Under the pieces are notes generated by a model that saw only the letters and a list, made by a program, of their open reading frames with translations, did not search any database and had not been told where the DNA came from. The position numbers were made by a program, and so were the translations under genes. This document shows, piece after piece, positions 20,557 to 28,539 of a stretch of 64,000 nucleotides of DNA. The stretch's first letter is position 1. Each line of letters starts with the position of its first letter. Origin of the DNA: Sphingomonas sp. URHD0057 (GTDB taxonomy: Bacteria > Pseudomonadota > Alphaproteobacteria > Sphingomonadales > Sphingomonadaceae); NCBI RefSeq assembly GCF_000620665.1, contig NZ_JIAU01000005.1:62001-126000 (forward strand), in the 5' to 3' direction.

Positions 20557-21228
20557 TTGGCTCAACTTTTGATTTCTTTTCGTTCAGCGCTGCTGACTTG
20601 CATTGCGCTTACCGCCGGGACATTTGCCCCGGCGCAGGCTGGACCTTCGACGGAGCCCTTGATTCCGGTCGACAGCGCCAGCCTTCCCAAGATCGCGGTT
20701 CCCGACTTGCTGGCCCCCGAGGCCGAGCCGGAACTTGCCGCTCCAGACGAGCAACCGAGCAATTCGGACGCTTCCACTGGCGACTCCGCCGACATTGCGG
20801 ACGTGCAGCCGACCGGCGACCTCGCTTCCATGGTCGCGCAGCTTCGCTCGGCGGATGCCGGGAGCCGCGAGCTCGATTGCCTTGCGACCGGCGTCTATTT
20901 CGAAGCCAAGAGCGAACCCCTCGCGGGCCAGCTTGCCGTCGGCCAGGTCATCGCCAACCGCGCGCAAAGCGGTGGGCGCTTCCCGGCCACCTACTGCGGC
21001 GTCCTGTTCCAGCGCGGCCAATTCTCTTTCGTGCACGGCGGCCACATGCCCTCGGTGCCGCATGCCAACCGGCAGTGGCAGACGGCGGTCGCGATCGCCA
21101 AGATCGTCGATCGGGACCTGAAAGAGTCGAATGTGGGCAATGCCTTGTTCTTCCACGCCCGCTACGTCTCGCCGGGCTGGCGGATGAAGCGCGTGGCGTC
21201 GATCGGCAACCACGTCTTCTACCGCTAG
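20557..21228 (+). CDS. Exported cell wall hydrolase (SleB family)
   Basis: About 223 residues. A signal peptide ends at APAQA, followed by an acidic proline-rich linker of about 80 residues and the Hydrolase_2 (SleB-like) domain: ELDCLATGVYFEAKSEPLAGQ with its catalytic glutamate, VIANRAQSGG, FPATYCGVLFQRGQFSFV and ALFFHARYVSPGW. The domain cleaves peptidoglycan glycan strands. The start is uncertain: TTG at 20557 or 20569 places the signal peptide first, and neither has a clear ribosome site. The frame stays open back to 20386 without family similarity. A terminator follows at 21250-21280. Confidence 0.85.
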   Translation: MAQLLISFRSALLTCIALTAGTFAPAQAGPSTEPLIPVDSASLPKIAVPDLLAPEAEPELAAPDEQPSNSDASTGDSADIADVQPTGDLASMVAQLRSADAGSRELDCLATGVYFEAKSEPLAGQLAVGQVIANRAQSGGRFPATYCGVLFQRGQFSFVHGGHMPSVPHANRQWQTAVAIAKIVDRDLKESNVGNALFFHARYVSPGWRMKRVASIGNHVFYR

Positions 21229-21249
21229 GGCCTAGCGGACGAGTTAACG

Positions 21250-21280
21250 ACGGGCGGGCTTCGGCTCGCCCGTTTTCCTT
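21250..21280 (+). terminator. Rho-independent terminator after the cell wall hydrolase
   Basis: The stem CGGGCGGGC / GCTCGCCCG (one mismatch) with the stable TTCG tetraloop is followed by TTTTCCTT. It starts 22 bases after the hydrolase stop. Confidence 0.8.
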
Positions 21281-21313
21281 TGCGGTGTTGTCGATTTGTT
21301 CTAGTTCTTCCGA

Positions 21314-21799
21314 GTGGCAACTCAACTCGATTCGCGATGTTTTACCGACGCTCCGCCAATCGCGGGTGAAGTCGCGCGCGGGGTGACCCGCCTGTTCTGC
21401 CGCCAGGACCTGTTCGCGGTGTGCGAAATGCCGCTTCCCAACGGCCGCCGCGCCGATTTGATGGCGATCGACGCCAAGGGCGCGCTGACGATCGTCGAAA
21501 TCAAGGTCGCCAAGGCGGACCTGCTCGGCGACGGGAAATGGCTCGATTATCTCGATTATTGCGATCGCTTCTTCTGGGCAGTGCCGCCGCACCTCGCCCG
21601 AATCCTCGAGGAGGAGCGCTACTTGCCCGGCCAGGTGGGGCTGATTGTCGCGGACCGTTACGATGCCGCGGTGATTCGCGAGGCGGTCCCGCGGCCGATG
21701 GCGCCGGCGAGGCGCAAGGCAGAACTGCTGCACTTTGCGCGCCGCGCCGCGCGGCGCCTGTCGGCGCAGGTCGATCCGTCGCTCGGCGACTCCAATTAG
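21314..21799 (+). CDS. mmcB: MmcB family DNA repair protein
   Basis: 161 residues from a GTG. It has a PD-(D/E)XK-like core: GRRADLMAID, then LTIVEIKVAKADLLGDGKW with the E-x-K pair, then LDYCDRFFWAV. This is the pattern of MmcB, an alphaproteobacterial protein that in Caulobacter supports mutagenic repair with the ImuABC-type polymerase system. No imuA, imuB or dnaE2 gene is in the window. It lies between the hydrolase terminator and a convergent ankyrin gene. Confidence 0.88.
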   Translation: MATQLDSRCFTDAPPIAGEVARGVTRLFCRQDLFAVCEMPLPNGRRADLMAIDAKGALTIVEIKVAKADLLGDGKWLDYLDYCDRFFWAVPPHLARILEEERYLPGQVGLIVADRYDAAVIREAVPRPMAPARRKAELLHFARRAARRLSAQVDPSLGDSN

Positions 21800-21802
21800 G
21801 CG

Positions 21803-22405
21803 CTATTTGCCGGAAGCCGTCGGCTTGGGTTTCTTCGCTTCGATCAACTGGAGAATCTGTCGCCCGCGGTTGTCGCGCACCGCATAATCGCGCGCCGAAT
21901 AGCCGGCGAGCGAATCCTGCTTGTCGGGGTTGGCGCCGCGTTCGAGGAGGAGCCGGACGATTTGAGGCCGCCGCTGCTGGACGGCGACGATCAACGGCGT
22001 CTCTCCGCCCTTGTTGGAACCATCAACCTTCGCGCCGAGATCGAGCAGCCAGCCAACCGCGTCTTCGAAGCCGACCCGAGCGGCGGCGATGAGGGGCGTA
22101 TCGCCACCCTGGCCGCCAAGGTTCACATCGGCGCCGTTCTTCAGCAGAAACCCGGTCCAGTTTTCATCGCTCCGCGAGATGGCAATGATCAAGCCGGTGT
22201 CGCCCTGTCCGTTGCGGGTGTTGACGATGCCCGGCGGATTGTCGGCGAGGAGCTGCGTCGCCTTGTCGCCGTTGCGCTCTTCGACGGCGTGGATGAAATC
22301 GTAGCCCTTGGTCGTCAGCTGCTGCGCGGCAATCGGCGCCGCGATCGCGGCCAGCACCGCCGCAACCGTTGCAAATCTCAATTTCTTCACAGACTTAACC
22401 CTCAC
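21803..22405 (-). CDS. Exported ankyrin-repeat protein
   Basis: 200 residues with a signal peptide (FATVAAVLAAIAAPIAAQ) and about four ankyrin repeats: GDTGLIIAISRSDENW, GDTPLIAAARVGFEDAVGWL, GETPLIVAVQQRRPQIVRLLL and a final degenerate one. It is probably periplasmic and used for protein-protein contact. It ends in a lysine-rich tail. It converges on mmcB with three bases between the two stops. Partner and role cannot be told. Confidence 0.82.
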   Translation of the reverse strand: MRVKSVKKLRFATVAAVLAAIAAPIAAQQLTTKGYDFIHAVEERNGDKATQLLADNPPGIVNTRNGQGDTGLIIAISRSDENWTGFLLKNGADVNLGGQGGDTPLIAAARVGFEDAVGWLLDLGAKVDGSNKGGETPLIVAVQQRRPQIVRLLLERGANPDKQDSLAGYSARDYAVRDNRGRQILQLIEAKKPKPTASGK

Positions 22406-22452
22406 GCCCCGCCTTGATCGCGGGGCAATAGCAGAGCAAGGGTGGCCTTGTC

Positions 22453-22890
22453 ATGAACCGGCCCGCACCGTTCTGGGAAAAGCCTTTGTCCGCGCTCGAC
22501 CACGGCGAGTGGGAGGCGCTGTGCGACGGTTGCGGACGCTGCTGCGTGCACAAGATCGAGGACGAGGAAACCGGGCTTCTCTATCCGACGAACGTCGCCT
22601 GCAAGCTGCTCGACCGGCGCAACGGCCGATGCCTCGACTACAAGCACCGCATGAAGCTGGTCAGCGATTGCGTCCGGCTCGATCGCGCCAACCTGGCGGC
22701 GCTCGACTGGCTACCGGATACTTGCGCCTATCGCCTCCGCGCGGCGGGAGAACGGCTGCGCGATTGGCATTATCTGATTTCCGGCAGCCGCGAGACGGTT
22801 CACGAAGCGGGCCAGTCGACGCGCGGCTGGACGGTGAGCGAAGAGGATGCGGGGGAGCTCGAATGGCATGTGGTCGACCGCCCGCTCTGA
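22453..22890 (+). CDS. YcgN family cysteine cluster protein
   Basis: 145 residues with the CDGCGRCC cluster near residue 24 and further cysteines (NVACKL, RCLDY, SDCVRL, DTCAYR), the layout of the YcgN/UPF0260 family, which is suspected to bind zinc or an iron-sulfur cluster. The N-terminus MNRPAPFWEKPLSALDHGEWE is typical. No enzymatic role is established. The end overlaps the start of the metalloprotease gene in another frame. Confidence 0.9.
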   Translation: MNRPAPFWEKPLSALDHGEWEALCDGCGRCCVHKIEDEETGLLYPTNVACKLLDRRNGRCLDYKHRMKLVSDCVRLDRANLAALDWLPDTCAYRLRAAGERLRDWHYLISGSRETVHEAGQSTRGWTVSEEDAGELEWHVVDRPL

Positions 22891-23578
22891 AGACCTCGGT
22901 GTCGGCCTTCCCGTCCCGATCGAGATCCGCGTCGTCCGCAGCGCGCGCCGGCTGAGGCTGCGCTTCGACGAGGTCCAGGGCACGCTGAAGTTGACCTGCC
23001 CGCCGCGCACCACCCGGCGCGCCGCGCTGGCCTGGGCGCTCGACCAGCGCGACTGGATCGACCGTCAGCTGGCCCGGGCAGCGCCGTTCGAGCCGTTCGC
23101 GCCTGGGGCGCCAGTTCCAATTGAGGGGGCAGAGACCGAAATCCGGTGGCAGCCGGAACTGCCGCGGACTCCGGCTCTGATCGAGGGTGAGCTGCGCTGC
23201 GGCGGACCCCAAGAGAGTGTCCCGCGCCGCATCGAGACATGGCTGAAGAAACATGCGCTGGAGATCATGTCGCGCGACGTCGCGGAATATGCCGCGGCGG
23301 CCGGTGTCACGGTTCGCTCGGTGGCGGTCGGCGATGCCGGAACGCGCTGGGGAAGTTGCTCGTCGGATGCCCGCATCCGTCTCAGCTGGAGGCTGATCCT
23401 CGCTCCACCGGAGGTCCGCCGATATGTGGCCGCGCATGAGGTCGCGCACCTCAAGCACATGAATCACGGACCCGAGTTCAAAGCGTTCGAAGCGACATTG
23501 TTCGGGCCCGGGCTGGCCCAGGCCAAGGCGCAGTTACGGCGTCTCGGACCGCGGCTCCGACGGATCGGCCGGGGCTAG
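22868..23578 (+). CDS. YgjP-like (M48-related) zinc metallopeptidase
   Basis: About 236 residues. The C-terminal half has RWGSCSSDARIRLSWRL followed by VAAHEVAHLKHMNHGPEF, the HExxH zinc motif with a downstream histidine and RWGSC loop that define the YgjP/WLM-like family. The N-terminal half (IEIRVVRSARRLRLRF...LTCPPRTTRRA) is the usual DUF45 beta domain. It starts inside the YcgN gene. An ATG at 22847 is also possible. Its 3' end overlaps the PBP1A 3' end by 45 bases, tail to tail. Confidence 0.88.
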   Translation: MWSTARSEDLGVGLPVPIEIRVVRSARRLRLRFDEVQGTLKLTCPPRTTRRAALAWALDQRDWIDRQLARAAPFEPFAPGAPVPIEGAETEIRWQPELPRTPALIEGELRCGGPQESVPRRIETWLKKHALEIMSRDVAEYAAAAGVTVRSVAVGDAGTRWGSCSSDARIRLSWRLILAPPEVRRYVAAHEVAHLKHMNHGPEFKAFEATLFGPGLAQAKAQLRRLGPRLRRIGRG

Positions 23579-25657
23579 CGGATCGGGCTGACGCGGCTGC
23601 GGCGGGGGCTGCGGTCGAGACGGATACTGGTTCGCCGGCCGTTGCTGGGGTGGGAAAGCCTGATCGAGCTCCTGTTGCGAGGGCTCGCCGGTGCCATCGG
23701 GACGAACCATCGGCTGCTGCTGTGGCAGGCCCTGGTCGGCTGGAGGCATTCCGATCGGCATGCCATTTTCGTCGACCATCGGCTGAATGGCGTTGGCGTC
23801 GACCGCCATGTCGCCGAACATCTCTTCTTCCGGAGTCAGCTGCCAATCGGGAATCGGTACCTGGGTCTCGAACTGCTCGACCGGCCGGTTGGCAACCGCG
23901 ATCGTCATGAAGTCGTGGAAGGCGCGGGCCGGGGCGGTGCCGCCCTGCAGCCCACGAACCATGCGGGCATCGTCGCGGCCCATCCACACGCCGGTGGTGA
24001 GCCCGCTCGAAAAGCCGACGAACCAGCCGTCCTTGTTGGACTGGGTGGTGCCGGTCTTGCCCGCGACCGGGCGGCCGATCTGCGCCGCGCGTCCGGTGCC
24101 GGTGAGCACGGCGGACTGGAGAAGGTCGGTCATCTCCGCCGCGACCCACGGCGCGACCAATACGCGCTCCTCGCTCGAATCGTGCTGGTAGAGCTGACGC
24201 CCGTCCGCGGTCACGACCTTGCGAATGGCATAAGGGGTGACGGCGACCCCCTTGTTGGCGACGGAGGCAAAGGCCCGGGTCATGTCGATCAAGCGGACGT
24301 CGCTGGTGCCGAGGACCATCGAGGGGAAGGTCGAGATCGGCGTCGAGATGCCGAACCGTCGCGCCATGTCGGCGATGGTCGAAAAGCCGAGCTGAGCGCC
24401 GATCTTGGCGCTGATCGTGTTGATCGATCGCGAAAAGGCCTCGCGCAGGGTGACCGGGCCGAGATTGGTCCGGGTCGAGTTGCGCGGGCTCCAGCCATTG
24501 ATCGTCACCGGCTCGTCGACGATCGTGTCGGTCGGCTTCATCCCCGATTCGAGCGCGGCGAGGTAAACGAACAGCTTGAACGCGGATCCGGGCTGGCGCT
24601 CGGCCTGGGTCGCGCGATTGTAGATCGAATCGACATAGTCCTTGCCGCCGACCATCGCCCGCACCGCGCCGTCGCGGTCGATCGCCACCAGCGCACCTTG
24701 CGTACCGGGCGGTGAATTTGCGGCGATCGCCCGATCCGCCGCCACTTGCATGCGCGGGTCGAGGGTCGTCCACACATCGATCGGGTCCGAAGTCTCGTCG
24801 ATCAGCGTATCGAGCTGGGGCAGCGCCCAATCGGTGAAATAGCGGACGCTATTGTTGTTCGTCGTCTGTTGGATGCGAACCGTCGCCGGGTCGACGGCGG
24901 CGGCGTCCGACGGGTTGATGAAGCCGTTCTTGGCCATGGTCTGGAGAACGACTGCGGAGCGGGTGCGCGCAGCCTCGATGTCGGCGGTCGGCGAGTAGTT
25001 CGACGGTGCCTTGACCAGACCGGCAATGATCGCGGCTTCGCCGAGACTCAAATGATCGGCGCCATGGCCGAAAAACTTCCTCGAGGCGGCATCAATGCCA
25101 TAAGCGCCGCCGCCGAAGTAGACGCGGTTGAGATACAGCTCGAGGATCTGGTTCTTTGAGAATTTGCGTTCGAGCGCCAAAGCGAGGACCGCTTCCTTGA
25201 CCTTGCGCACGAAGCTGCGGTTGTTGGTCAGGAAGATGTTGCGCGCGAGCTGCTGGGTGATCGTCGAGGTCGCACTGACTCGGCGATTCTTGACCACTGC
25301 GGCGCTGATCGCGCGGCCGATGCCGATCGGATCGACGCCGATGTGCGACCGAAAGCGCCGGTCCTCGGTCGAGATCATGGCCGCGCGCATCTCCGGCGGG
25401 ATCTGGTCGTAGGGCAGCCACTTCCCGAAGCTCGGGCCGACCGCGACAAGCACCTGGCCATTGGCGGCGCGGACGCGGATCATCTGCCCGAGATTGGTGC
25501 GCTTGGTCAGCGTGCCGTAGCTCGGCAGATAGGCGGTGGCGACCGCGACCGCGACGATCAGCGCCAGCAGACCGAGCACGGCCGCATAGGCGAGGCCCTT
25601 GATCACCGACATGAAGGTAGAGCCACCCGATCCGGGGCTTGAGCGTTTAGGGGCCAT
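23534..25657 (-). CDS. Class A penicillin-binding protein (PBP1A type)
   Basis: 707 residues with one N-terminal membrane helix (about 18-42). The GT51 glycosyltransferase domain has STEDRRFRSH (catalytic Glu98) and ATSTITQQLARNIF. The transpeptidase domain has SAFK at 358-361, SIN at 411-413 and KTG at 534-536. Both enzymatic halves look intact, so it should polymerise and cross-link peptidoglycan in the periplasm. A tail of about 90 residues rich in Pro and Gln is disordered. Only 144 bases separate its start from the divergent DUF4402 cluster. Confidence 0.95.
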   Translation of the reverse strand: MAPKRSSPGSGGSTFMSVIKGLAYAAVLGLLALIVAVAVATAYLPSYGTLTKRTNLGQMIRVRAANGQVLVAVGPSFGKWLPYDQIPPEMRAAMISTEDRRFRSHIGVDPIGIGRAISAAVVKNRRVSATSTITQQLARNIFLTNNRSFVRKVKEAVLALALERKFSKNQILELYLNRVYFGGGAYGIDAASRKFFGHGADHLSLGEAAIIAGLVKAPSNYSPTADIEAARTRSAVVLQTMAKNGFINPSDAAAVDPATVRIQQTTNNNSVRYFTDWALPQLDTLIDETSDPIDVWTTLDPRMQVAADRAIAANSPPGTQGALVAIDRDGAVRAMVGGKDYVDSIYNRATQAERQPGSAFKLFVYLAALESGMKPTDTIVDEPVTINGWSPRNSTRTNLGPVTLREAFSRSINTISAKIGAQLGFSTIADMARRFGISTPISTFPSMVLGTSDVRLIDMTRAFASVANKGVAVTPYAIRKVVTADGRQLYQHDSSEERVLVAPWVAAEMTDLLQSAVLTGTGRAAQIGRPVAGKTGTTQSNKDGWFVGFSSGLTTGVWMGRDDARMVRGLQGGTAPARAFHDFMTIAVANRPVEQFETQVPIPDWQLTPEEEMFGDMAVDANAIQPMVDENGMPIGMPPADQGLPQQQPMVRPDGTGEPSQQELDQAFPPQQRPANQYPSRPQPPPQPRQPDPLAPADPSEPRSETP

Positions 25658-25801
25658 TTAGGGGCGAGGGATAGAAAGCCAGACGCGGCTGGACAATAGC
25701 TGAGGCAAATGGTGTCGGTCCTTTATCTCCTCCGGTCTGGTCGAACGACGGTTAGCGGCGGATTAACCCCGTTTTAGCCAGTCTCGGGTAGGGATCGCGC
25801 A

Positions 25802-26308
25802 ATGGCCCGCTTTCTCATCGCAGCAGCCGTCGGATTGGCCGCGGCTCCGCCGGCGCAGGCGCAATGCCGCCTGTGCGGCACGCCGGTCACTACGCGAGCG
25901 GACGATGCCGCCGATCAGCGCGTGACCGTCGAAGTTGAAACGAACATCAACTTTGATCGCCTGATCGTCCTTGGAAGCAGCGCCGGCAATGCCGAAATCC
26001 GGCCGGACGGATCGCGGTTCGCCGAGGGGGCCGTCACGGCGGTTGGCCCGCGCGCGATGGTTGGCACGGCCATCTTGCATGGCGAGCCCAATCGCTCGGT
26101 TCGAGTTAACCTGCCGCCGCGGATCCAGCTCTATTCGCTGAGCGGCGGTGAGATTGCGTTCGATCAGGTGACCAGCGACCTGCCGCCGATGCCGCGCCTC
26201 GATGCCAGCGGCCTGCTGAGCTTTCGTTTCGGCGGCCGGATTCACCTCAGCGGCGATGCCGACGGTGACTATCGAGGCGACCTGCCGATCACCGCTGAAT
26301 ATCAGTAA
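25802..26308 (+). CDS. DUF4402 protein A, predicted pilus subunit
   Basis: 168 residues with a signal peptide ending at PAQA, so the mature protein starts QCRLCG with a CxxC pair. The rest is beta-rich and fits DUF4402 (INFDRLIVLGSSAGNAEI, then MVGTAILHGEPNRSV). It ends GDYRGDLPITAEYQ: Gly is 14th from the end and Tyr penultimate, which is the signature of classical chaperone-usher pilins. It lacks the C-x6-C pair of proteins B and C, so it may be a minor, initiating or tip subunit. It is the first gene of the + strand cluster 25802-31239. The pilin role is inference. Confidence 0.75.
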   Translation: MARFLIAAAVGLAAAPPAQAQCRLCGTPVTTRADDAADQRVTVEVETNINFDRLIVLGSSAGNAEIRPDGSRFAEGAVTAVGPRAMVGTAILHGEPNRSVRVNLPPRIQLYSLSGGEIAFDQVTSDLPPMPRLDASGLLSFRFGGRIHLSGDADGDYRGDLPITAEYQ

Positions 26309-26341
26309 TTCGGTATAGCTCCGTAACGAATAGCTAACTCC

Positions 26342-26389
26342 GCATTAACCATAAGCATGCGCGAAGCGGTAAGCGATCAAGGTTAATGC
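26342..26389. repeat. 9-bp inverted repeat upstream of DUF4402 gene B
   Basis: GCATTAACC (26342-26350) and GGTTAATGC (26381-26389) form a perfect inverted repeat around a 30-base loop, between DUF4402 genes A and B. It could be an RNA hairpin or two halves of an operator. Confidence 0.5.
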
Positions 26390-26419
26390 CGCGCCAAGCA
26401 TAAGCTCGGAGTGCCGACC

Positions 26420-26947
26420 GTGAGAATGCAATTGTGGACCAGGATTCTGCTAAGGACAGTGCTCGTCTCCGCGGCATGTGCGCTCGCGGTGACCCCAGCG
26501 CTGGCCGTCGGTCCCAATCAAAACTCGACCGCCACCGCGAAGATCGTCAAACCCCTCACGCTGACCTGGGTGCAGGACCTCGACCTGGGCACGATCGTGC
26601 TTGGGACCGGGACGTGGCCGACAACGGCCATCGCCATCACCAGCGCCGGCATTTTCAGCTGCGGCAGCACCAACGTCACCTGCTCCGGGGCGACCAAGCC
26701 GGCCCAGTACAAAGTCACCGGAACCAATAACCAGCGGGTCTTCATCACCGCGCCCAACGTCACGCTGACCAACCAGACCGACAGCACCAAGACGCTGCTT
26801 TTGACAGTCAACAACCCGGGCTTCGTCGACCTCGCAAATTCGGGATCGGTCGGCGTTACCTTCGGGCTGGGGGGGGCGATCGGCGTGGACTCGGCAACGA
26901 CCGATGGAACCTACACCGGCCAATTCAACGTCACCGTCAATTATTGA
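26420..26947 (+). CDS. DUF4402 protein B, predicted pilus subunit
   Basis: 175 residues from the GTG at 26420, chosen because GGAG lies eight bases upstream; GTG at 26411 and ATG at 26426 are alternatives. A signal peptide ends near TPALA. The mature chain begins with an alternating stretch (STATAKIVKPLTLTWVQDLDLG), then FSCGSTNVTCSG (C-x6-C, probable disulfide), and ends GTYTGQFNVTVNY with Tyr last. By eye it is roughly 60 percent identical to protein C over the mature region, a tandem duplication. It probably acts as a structural subunit of a surface filament, secreted through the usher encoded downstream. Confidence 0.75.
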   Translation: MRMQLWTRILLRTVLVSAACALAVTPALAVGPNQNSTATAKIVKPLTLTWVQDLDLGTIVLGTGTWPTTAIAITSAGIFSCGSTNVTCSGATKPAQYKVTGTNNQRVFITAPNVTLTNQTDSTKTLLLTVNNPGFVDLANSGSVGVTFGLGGAIGVDSATTDGTYTGQFNVTVNY

Positions 26948-26966
26948 GCCGGCCAGGCGTGAGGGG

Positions 26967-26994
26967 TCATGGTTGACCGAAAATCAACCATTCC
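26967..26994 (+). repeat. Intercistronic hairpin, copy 1 of a 28-base repeat
   Basis: ATGGTTGA (26969-26976) and TCAACCAT (26984-26991) form a perfect 8-bp stem with loop CCGAAAA. It lies 22 bases after the stop of DUF4402 gene B. All 28 bases are identical to the copy at 27594-27621. No T-run follows, so it is not a standard terminator. Confidence 0.85.
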
Positions 26995-27047
26995 AATTGT
27001 AACCCGCAGAGCTCGAGCACGTCCGCCTCGACGACGAAGGGACTATC

Positions 27048-27557
27048 GTGCGTCGTCATAGCCTGACCATCATCGCTGGATTGGCTAGCGCCCTGGTCGG
27101 CGCGGCGCCGGCGTGCGCGGCCGCGGGCGGCGTCGCCACCGTCAACGCCAGTGTGGTCAAACCGCTGGTCCTGACCTGGCTTCAGGATCTCGACCTCGGC
27201 ACCATCATCCTCGGGCCGGGAAGCTGGTCGAGCGCAACCATCGGCATCTCGCGCGCTGGGGCGTTCAGCTGCCCAAGCGCGAACGTCACCTGCTCGGGCG
27301 CGACCAAGGCGGCCAAATACAACGTCAGCGGCTCGAACCGCGAGGTCGTCCACATCACCGCGCCCAACGTCACTTTGGTCAATCAGAGCGATGCGACCAA
27401 GACGCTGACCCTGGTGGTCGATAATCCCGGAAGCGTCACGCTCACCAATTCGGGTCCTCCGGGACTCGATTTCTCGCTCGGCGGATCGATCACCGTGAGC
27501 TCGACCACGGCGGGCGGTACCTATTCGGGCACGTTCAACGTCACCGTCGACTATTAA
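27048..27557 (+). CDS. DUF4402 protein C, predicted pilus subunit
   Basis: 169 residues from a GTG with AAGGGA six bases upstream. A signal peptide ends near PACA. The mature chain starts AAGGVATVNASVVKPLVLTW, carries FSCPSANVTCSG (C-x6-C) and ITAPNVTLVNQSDATKTLTL, and ends GTYSGTFNVTVDY. It is the close paralogue of protein B. Between this gene and the chaperone lies the second copy of the 28-base hairpin. Either B or C could be the major subunit. The sequence alone does not say which. Confidence 0.75.
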   Translation: MRRHSLTIIAGLASALVGAAPACAAAGGVATVNASVVKPLVLTWLQDLDLGTIILGPGSWSSATIGISRAGAFSCPSANVTCSGATKAAKYNVSGSNREVVHITAPNVTLVNQSDATKTLTLVVDNPGSVTLTNSGPPGLDFSLGGSITVSSTTAGGTYSGTFNVTVDY

Positions 27558-27593
27558 GCCCGCATTTTTCGCGGTTTCCCGAAGTTTCAACAC

Positions 27594-27621
27594 TCATGGT
27601 TGACCGAAAATCAACCATTCC
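27594..27621 (+). repeat. Intercistronic hairpin, copy 2 of a 28-base repeat
   Basis: It is identical over 28 bases to 26967-26994 (stem ATGGTTGA / TCAACCAT, loop CCGAAAA). It lies 37 bases after the stop of DUF4402 gene C and 54 bases before the chaperone start. Confidence 0.85.
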
Positions 27622-27675
27622 GGAGCAAGACGAAGGCGATCGCTCCGTATCGGAGCAAAGTGGGGAATCGCCGAT

Positions 27676-28509
27676 ATGAAACTGTGGACCAAGCCGATCG
27701 CTGCGGCTGCCGCCATCGCCGCGCCGCTGATCGCATTCGCTGCCCCGGCCCAGGCCGGCGTCGGCGATCTGCTGGTTGCGCCGACCCGGCTCGTGCTCGA
27801 CGGCCGCAAGGGCGCCGAGATCATCCTCAACAATATCGGGGACGAGCCGGCTGTGTATCGGATCTCCGTCGATTTCCGCCGCATGCACGAAGATGGTACG
27901 CTCGAGGAGGTCGTCCAGCCGACCGCGGCCGACCAGAGCGCCGCGGACATGATCATTTACGCGCCGCGCCGGGTGACTCTCGCGCCGCACGAACCGCAGG
28001 CGATCCGGATCGCGGCGCGCCCGCCGCAGGGCCTGCCCGACGGCGAATATCGCGTGCACTTGCTGTTCCGGGCGATCCCGCCGGCAACGCCGGTCGTCCA
28101 GGCCGCTGCAGCCGCTCAGCCTGAAAAGGGCCTGAAGTTTGAGCTGATCCCGGTTTACGGAGTCACCATCCCCGTCATCGTCCGTCTCGGCAATCTCCAG
28201 GCGACGGCCGGCATCGCCAACGTCCATCTCGACAGGAACGACGGAAATTCCGCGGTTTCTCTGGATCTTAGCCGCGTCGGGCAGCGCTCGACCTTCGGGG
28301 AGGTCCGTGTTCTGAAGCCCGGCCGCAAGGACCCCATCGCGCTTCAGAAGGCGGTCGCGGTCTATACCGAGATCGGCACCCGCCACGTCACCCTGCCGGT
28401 TGACGCGGCCTACAAGGGCGACCTCGCCGGGCCGGTCACGGTCCAGTATGTGGAGACCGGGGACGACGGCTCCCATGTGCTCGCCGAAACCCAGGCAGTG
28501 CTGCGTTAA
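27676..28509 (+). CDS. Periplasmic pilus chaperone (PapD-like)
   Basis: 277 residues with a signal peptide ending at PAQA. It has two immunoglobulin-like domains. The first begins GDLLVAPTRLVLDGRKGAEI, containing the PTR segment common in fimbrial chaperones, and continues with MIIYAPRRVTLAPHEPQAIRI and GEYRVHLLFRAIP, matching the F1-G1 edge region that lends a strand to pilins. It would cap DUF4402 subunits in the periplasm and hand them to the usher. The start lies 54 bases after the duplicated hairpin, and the usher follows 30 bases downstream. Confidence 0.85.
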   Translation: MKLWTKPIAAAAAIAAPLIAFAAPAQAGVGDLLVAPTRLVLDGRKGAEIILNNIGDEPAVYRISVDFRRMHEDGTLEEVVQPTAADQSAADMIIYAPRRVTLAPHEPQAIRIAARPPQGLPDGEYRVHLLFRAIPPATPVVQAAAAAQPEKGLKFELIPVYGVTIPVIVRLGNLQATAGIANVHLDRNDGNSAVSLDLSRVGQRSTFGEVRVLKPGRKDPIALQKAVAVYTEIGTRHVTLPVDAAYKGDLAGPVTVQYVETGDDGSHVLAETQAVLR

Positions 28510-28539
28510 GCGAGGCGCGAGGCTTCAGAGATCCTCCCG

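Noticed and set aside
22406-22436. GC hairpin upstream of the ankyrin gene as a terminator
   Set aside because: The stem GCCCCGC / GCGGGGC lies at the 5' side of the minus-strand gene and lacks a T-tract on either strand.
26969-26991. The 28-base repeat hairpin as a Rho-independent terminator
   Set aside because: The stem is AT-containing and short, and no T-run follows either copy.
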